From: Verrucomicrobiota bacterium
GTDB lineage: Bacteria > Verrucomicrobiota > Verrucomicrobiia > Chthoniobacterales > UBA10450
Assembly: GCA_003217965.1 (NCBI GenBank)
Contig: QHNB01000001.1
Coordinates: 1-8,697, forward strand
Reading direction: 5' to 3'
DNA: 8,697 nt
The notes beneath the pieces are model-generated. The model was not told the DNA's origin. It made no database searches and saw only the letters and a program-made list of their open reading frames with translations. The translations under genes were made by a program, and so were the position numbers. Shown here piece by piece: positions 6,485 to 8,697 of the stretch. Each line of letters opens with the position of its first letter. Within the stretch, counting starts at the first letter, position 1.

Positions 6485-7327
6485 CTAAAACCGCTCATCT
6501 CTGAAGTGACGTTTGCCCTTCAAAGCTTTGGCGTATTCGTCACGACTTAAGATATTTTCGTCGATCCGCATATCCGTTCGGCAAAAGGTTGTGAAGAACG
6601 CCCGCACTTTCTCGGCGCTACTCAATATCTCTTCGGTCAAATAATTGGCATCGACATTGATGCAGATGGCGCCAACCACGCCATACTCCTTTCGGATAAT
6701 TGGGATGGTGGTGCATTTAAATTTCCGAGCGCCAAGGTTGAGCTCGTAGTTCAGCTTATCTTCATTCAGCAGTTGTCGCTTTTTTAAATCGATCACCAGA
6801 TTGGTGGCGCCGTCACGCAAGTTCCGGCCGGTTACGTTGTTTTCCAGGACGACAAGCGAATGTGACGGATTAGACAGGTCATGAAGGAGAATTTCGATCC
6901 CAATGTTGGGAAATGATTTTCCGATTAGTCGGACAAGTTTTGCGAAATTTTCGAGATACTCACTCGTATCATCGGCAATTCGCTTGCCGTCGTATTTAGC
7001 ATAAAGGCGTTCGTAGACCTTCTGTTCGGCTGGTTCGAGCTGGTTACGGACATTGTTTTGCTCGCCAATGAATATCAACTGCCGCGCGGCTGTAGGATCG
7101 ACGTTCTTTAAGAAGTAATGCATCCCAAGGCGAAAATCCTTGAGGTTGAATTCGGGAAAATTTTCACGGTTCACGGTATAGGGATAGAAGTCGTACTCTT
7201 CCAATCGCTTTCCGAAGCGGTGTCGTTCCCGGTATTTTCCCCACAAAAAACCGGCACTGAGCAAAATGCCGGAGGCAATGATCGATGCGATCACGTTGAT
7301 GGTGATGTCGCTTCCGAGGCCTTGCAT
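6485..7327 (-). CDS. Membrane-anchored protein with YheO-like PAS domain
   Basis: This 280-residue protein has one N-terminal hydrophobic segment (about 8-29) followed by a basic WGKYRERHR stretch, so most of it should face the cytoplasm. Residues about 45-120 are not recognised. Residues about 124-230 resemble the YheO-like PAS domain (PF08348): IEILLHDLSNPSHSLVVLENNVTGR, a LNYEL element, and CTTIPIIRKEYGVVGAICINVDANYL. YheO-family proteins normally carry this domain ahead of a C-terminal helix-turn-helix and act as regulators; here the C-terminal 50 residues are short, charged and show no obvious HTH. A role as ligand sensor is therefore inferred, with unknown ligand and partner. ATG 7327 is used; a TTG at 7333 is an alternative, and neither has a clear Shine-Dalgarno. 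It starts 47 bases after the SDR stop on the same strand. Three 60-base rows counted inside it gave 37-48% GC against 57% in one row of the hydroxylase, hinting at a different origin. Confidence 0.85.
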   Translation of the reverse strand: MQGLGSDITINVIASIIASGILLSAGFLWGKYRERHRFGKRLEEYDFYPYTVNRENFPEFNLKDFRLGMHYFLKNVDPTAARQLIFIGEQNNVRNQLEPAEQKVYERLYAKYDGKRIADDTSEYLENFAKLVRLIGKSFPNIGIEILLHDLSNPSHSLVVLENNVTGRNLRDGATNLVIDLKKRQLLNEDKLNYELNLGARKFKCTTIPIIRKEYGVVGAICINVDANYLTEEILSSAEKVRAFFTTFCRTDMRIDENILSRDEYAKALKGKRHFRDERF

Positions 7328-7374
7328 TATCAATGTCGCGCGGCGGTATGACTCACCGCGTGCAAAATCGGTTT

Positions 7375-8067
7375 TTACAAACTGCCGCCCAAATTTCCGA
7401 GCATGATATTTTCAACGGCCACCGTCGCAGGCTGGCTGATCGCGTAAGCGACCGCATTGGCCACGTCCGCTGCCAAAACCATTCGCTCCCGGGGCCACTC
7501 ACCCTGGACCGCTTTCCAAATGTCGGTGTCCGTCGCAGCCGGATAAATATTTAGCACACGCACCTTGCGGGTGCGCAATTCTTCGCGGACGGCGAAAGAC
7601 AATCCATCGAGTCCGAACTTGCTCGCGCAATAAGCGCTCCAGTTCGCATAGCCGCGCTTTGCCGCAATCGAAAGAATATTGACAATGCTGGATCCGGGCG
7701 GCATTCGGGGAGCAAAATGCTGCATCAGAAAAAATGGGGCCGTGAGGTTGACGGCGATGGTCTGCTGCCATTCGTCTAATGTTACCTCAGTGAAAGGTTT
7801 AACCACGGTGATACCAGCATTGTTCACAAGGAGATCGATTGGCTCATGGCCCACCGCCGCAACCAAGTGGTTGACACCGCGAATCGTCGCTAAATCGTGA
7901 ATAAGCTTTGTCACGTTCCCGCTCTTTTCCTCAACTTCTCGGGCTGTCTCGGCCAGGGCCGCGATGTCCCGCCCGTGAAGGAGCAACGCGATATCAGGGG
8001 CGGCGAGCTTCTTCGCGATAGCTCGTCCTATTCCACGGCTGGCGCCAGTAATCAGATAACGCTTCAT
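7375..8067 (-). CDS. Short-chain dehydrogenase/reductase, candidate sepiapterin reductase-like enzyme
   Basis: This is a 230-residue classical SDR, a cytoplasmic NAD(P)H-dependent oxidoreductase. It shows the cofactor motif TGASRGIG (residues 7-14), NNAG (82-85), the catalytic Asn (107, in AVNL), Ser133 (NILS), Tyr146 and Lys150 (YCASK), so all four catalytic residues are present. The HGRD at 51-54, with Arg after the second strand, suggests NADPH preference. Start ATG 8067 places the cofactor motif at the N-terminus, and this ATG overlaps the stop of the upstream PTPS gene as ATGA; an in-frame upstream start at 8127 would lie inside the PTPS gene and add 20 residues. The coupling to a PTPS and the nearby pterin-dependent hydroxylase suggest reduction of a pterin side chain (sepiapterin or 6-pyruvoyl-tetrahydropterin), but SDR substrates cannot be read from sequence alone; a general ketone reductase or a queuosine-unrelated role remains possible. 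Confidence 0.93.
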   Translation of the reverse strand: MKRYLITGASRGIGRAIAKKLAAPDIALLLHGRDIAALAETAREVEEKSGNVTKLIHDLATIRGVNHLVAAVGHEPIDLLVNNAGITVVKPFTEVTLDEWQQTIAVNLTAPFFLMQHFAPRMPPGSSIVNILSIAAKRGYANWSAYCASKFGLDGLSFAVREELRTRKVRVLNIYPAATDTDIWKAVQGEWPRERMVLAADVANAVAYAISQPATVAVENIMLGNLGGSL

Positions 8068-8697
8068 TCGAAACAACGCCGGAGGGTGAATCGATTGTTC
8101 GGCGTCTCCCATAGCCGCAGTCTGCACAGGCGATGCTCCAGCCGATCATTCAGCCTCGACCAAAGGGCGGTCACGATGTTCTCACCTGTTGACGGATTTG
8201 AGCGAAATTCTTCCGTTTCCAGATCGAGGTGCCGATTGCTCCAGGGCTGGATTGCCTCTTGCATTGCCTTTTGAAGATCAGCGAAACGGAAAAGGGTTCC
8301 GCTGCGCTTATCAAAACCGCCGTCAATTGTCGCCTCTGACAGATAGAGATGACCGTGCCCACCTGGATTGTTGCATTTGCCGTACATTGCTGCGTTCTGC
8401 TCCTCCGAAAATTTGTAGTTCTGTAGTCGATGCACCGCACCAAAAGATAACTGCATTCCGAGCCGATATTCGCCTGATTGCAAATACTCGGCGAAAAAAT
8501 CATCTCGCTCATTTAGGCGGACGCGATCGATCGGCAACGCCTCAGCAGCTCGGTTAAAAATGTAATGAGCAAGCGCTTCTGTCGTAACCGGCCCGTTCCG
8601 CAGGCCGGCAACCTCTTTGTTCAAATTTCTGTGATCCAATTCGGATTGCAGCGCGTTAATTGCCTGCTGGACTCTGCTATCGGCAATTTCGACTGCT
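8064..8697 (-). CDS. Tandem-domain 6-pyruvoyl/6-carboxy-tetrahydropterin synthase, 5' end outside the window
   Basis: The frame is open to the right edge: 210 residues are visible and the start is missing. It contains two PTPS domains. Visible residues 1-65 are the end of the first (SELDHRNLNKEV with the Asp-His dyad at 21-22, TTEALAHYIF, and a pterin-anchoring Glu candidate at 63). Residues about 78-205 are a complete second one: GAVHRL (H89), GKCNNPGGHGHLYL (C108, H114, H116; zinc ligands and catalytic Cys), an FADLQKAMQEAI helix, STGENI and WETPNN (E197). KCNNPGGHGH is closer to animal PTPS than to the shorter QueD motif. In the second domain the Asp-His dyad is replaced by Ser153-Asn154. 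PTPS converts dihydroneopterin triphosphate to 6-pyruvoyl-tetrahydropterin, and QueD makes 6-carboxy-tetrahydropterin for queuosine. The overlap with the SDR (ATGA) and the absence of queuosine genes here favour biopterin-type synthesis. Confidence 0.9.
   Translation of the reverse strand, partial: AVEIADSRVQQAINALQSELDHRNLNKEVAGLRNGPVTTEALAHYIFNRAAEALPIDRVRLNERDDFFAEYLQSGEYRLGMQLSFGAVHRLQNYKFSEEQNAAMYGKCNNPGGHGHLYLSEATIDGGFDKRSGTLFRFADLQKAMQEAIQPWSNRHLDLETEEFRSNPSTGENIVTALWSRLNDRLEHRLCRLRLWETPNNRFTLRRCFE

Noticed and set aside
7897..8557. Plus-strand open frames opposite the SDR and PTPS genes
   Set aside because: Their translations show no family features, while the minus strand carries complete SDR and PTPS motifs.

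Overview
The window holds eight protein-coding genes, two of them cut by the window edges, at high coding density and moderate-to-high GC. It looks like a chromosomal segment of a free-living, probably Gram-negative-type bacterium. The DXP-dependent vitamin B6 gene pdxJ, an ECF sigma/anti-sigma pair and the codon preferences fit this. The long aromatic amino acid hydroxylase, the animal-like pterin synthase and the 'TCATTCCGAGCG...GAGGAATCTC' type intergenic repeat remind me of soil Verrucomicrobiota or Acidobacteriota. That placement is an impression from memory, not a result. I see no rRNA, tRNA, CRISPR array, transposase or phage gene.

Layout. Bases 1-1483 (minus strand) carry a CPBP/Abi-type membrane protease gene followed 47 bases later by the first 198 codons of pdxJ, whose 3' end is off the left edge. 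A 105-base AT-rich divergent promoter region (1484-1588) separates this from a plus-strand pair at 1589-4256: an ECF sigma factor and, four bases after its stop, a long anti-sigma factor with a zinc-finger head, one membrane segment, a DUF4349-like extracytoplasmic part and a second C-terminal membrane segment. After a 180-base leader ending in a palindrome that overlaps the ribosome binding site, a 599-residue phenylalanine 4-hydroxylase-type enzyme runs from 4437 to 6236. The 248 bases after it hold three repeat copies and a good intrinsic terminator. From the right edge back to 6485 a minus-strand operon reads: tandem-domain 6-pyruvoyl-tetrahydropterin synthase (5' end off the window), a short-chain dehydrogenase coupled to it by an ATGA overlap, and a membrane-anchored YheO-like PAS protein.

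How the genes fit together. The right half reads as a pterin/aromatic amino acid module. A PTPS makes a 6-substituted tetrahydropterin from dihydroneopterin triphosphate. The SDR could reduce its side chain, as sepiapterin reductase does. The convergent hydroxylase needs a tetrahydropterin cofactor for phenylalanine hydroxylation. The PAS protein is a candidate sensor in the same transcript. The most unusual details are the second PTPS domain, which keeps the zinc and cysteine residues but lacks the Asp-His dyad, a YheO-type PAS domain tethered to the membrane without its usual DNA-binding part, three internal repeats in the anti-sigma factor, and a CPBP protease that seems to lack one membrane segment.
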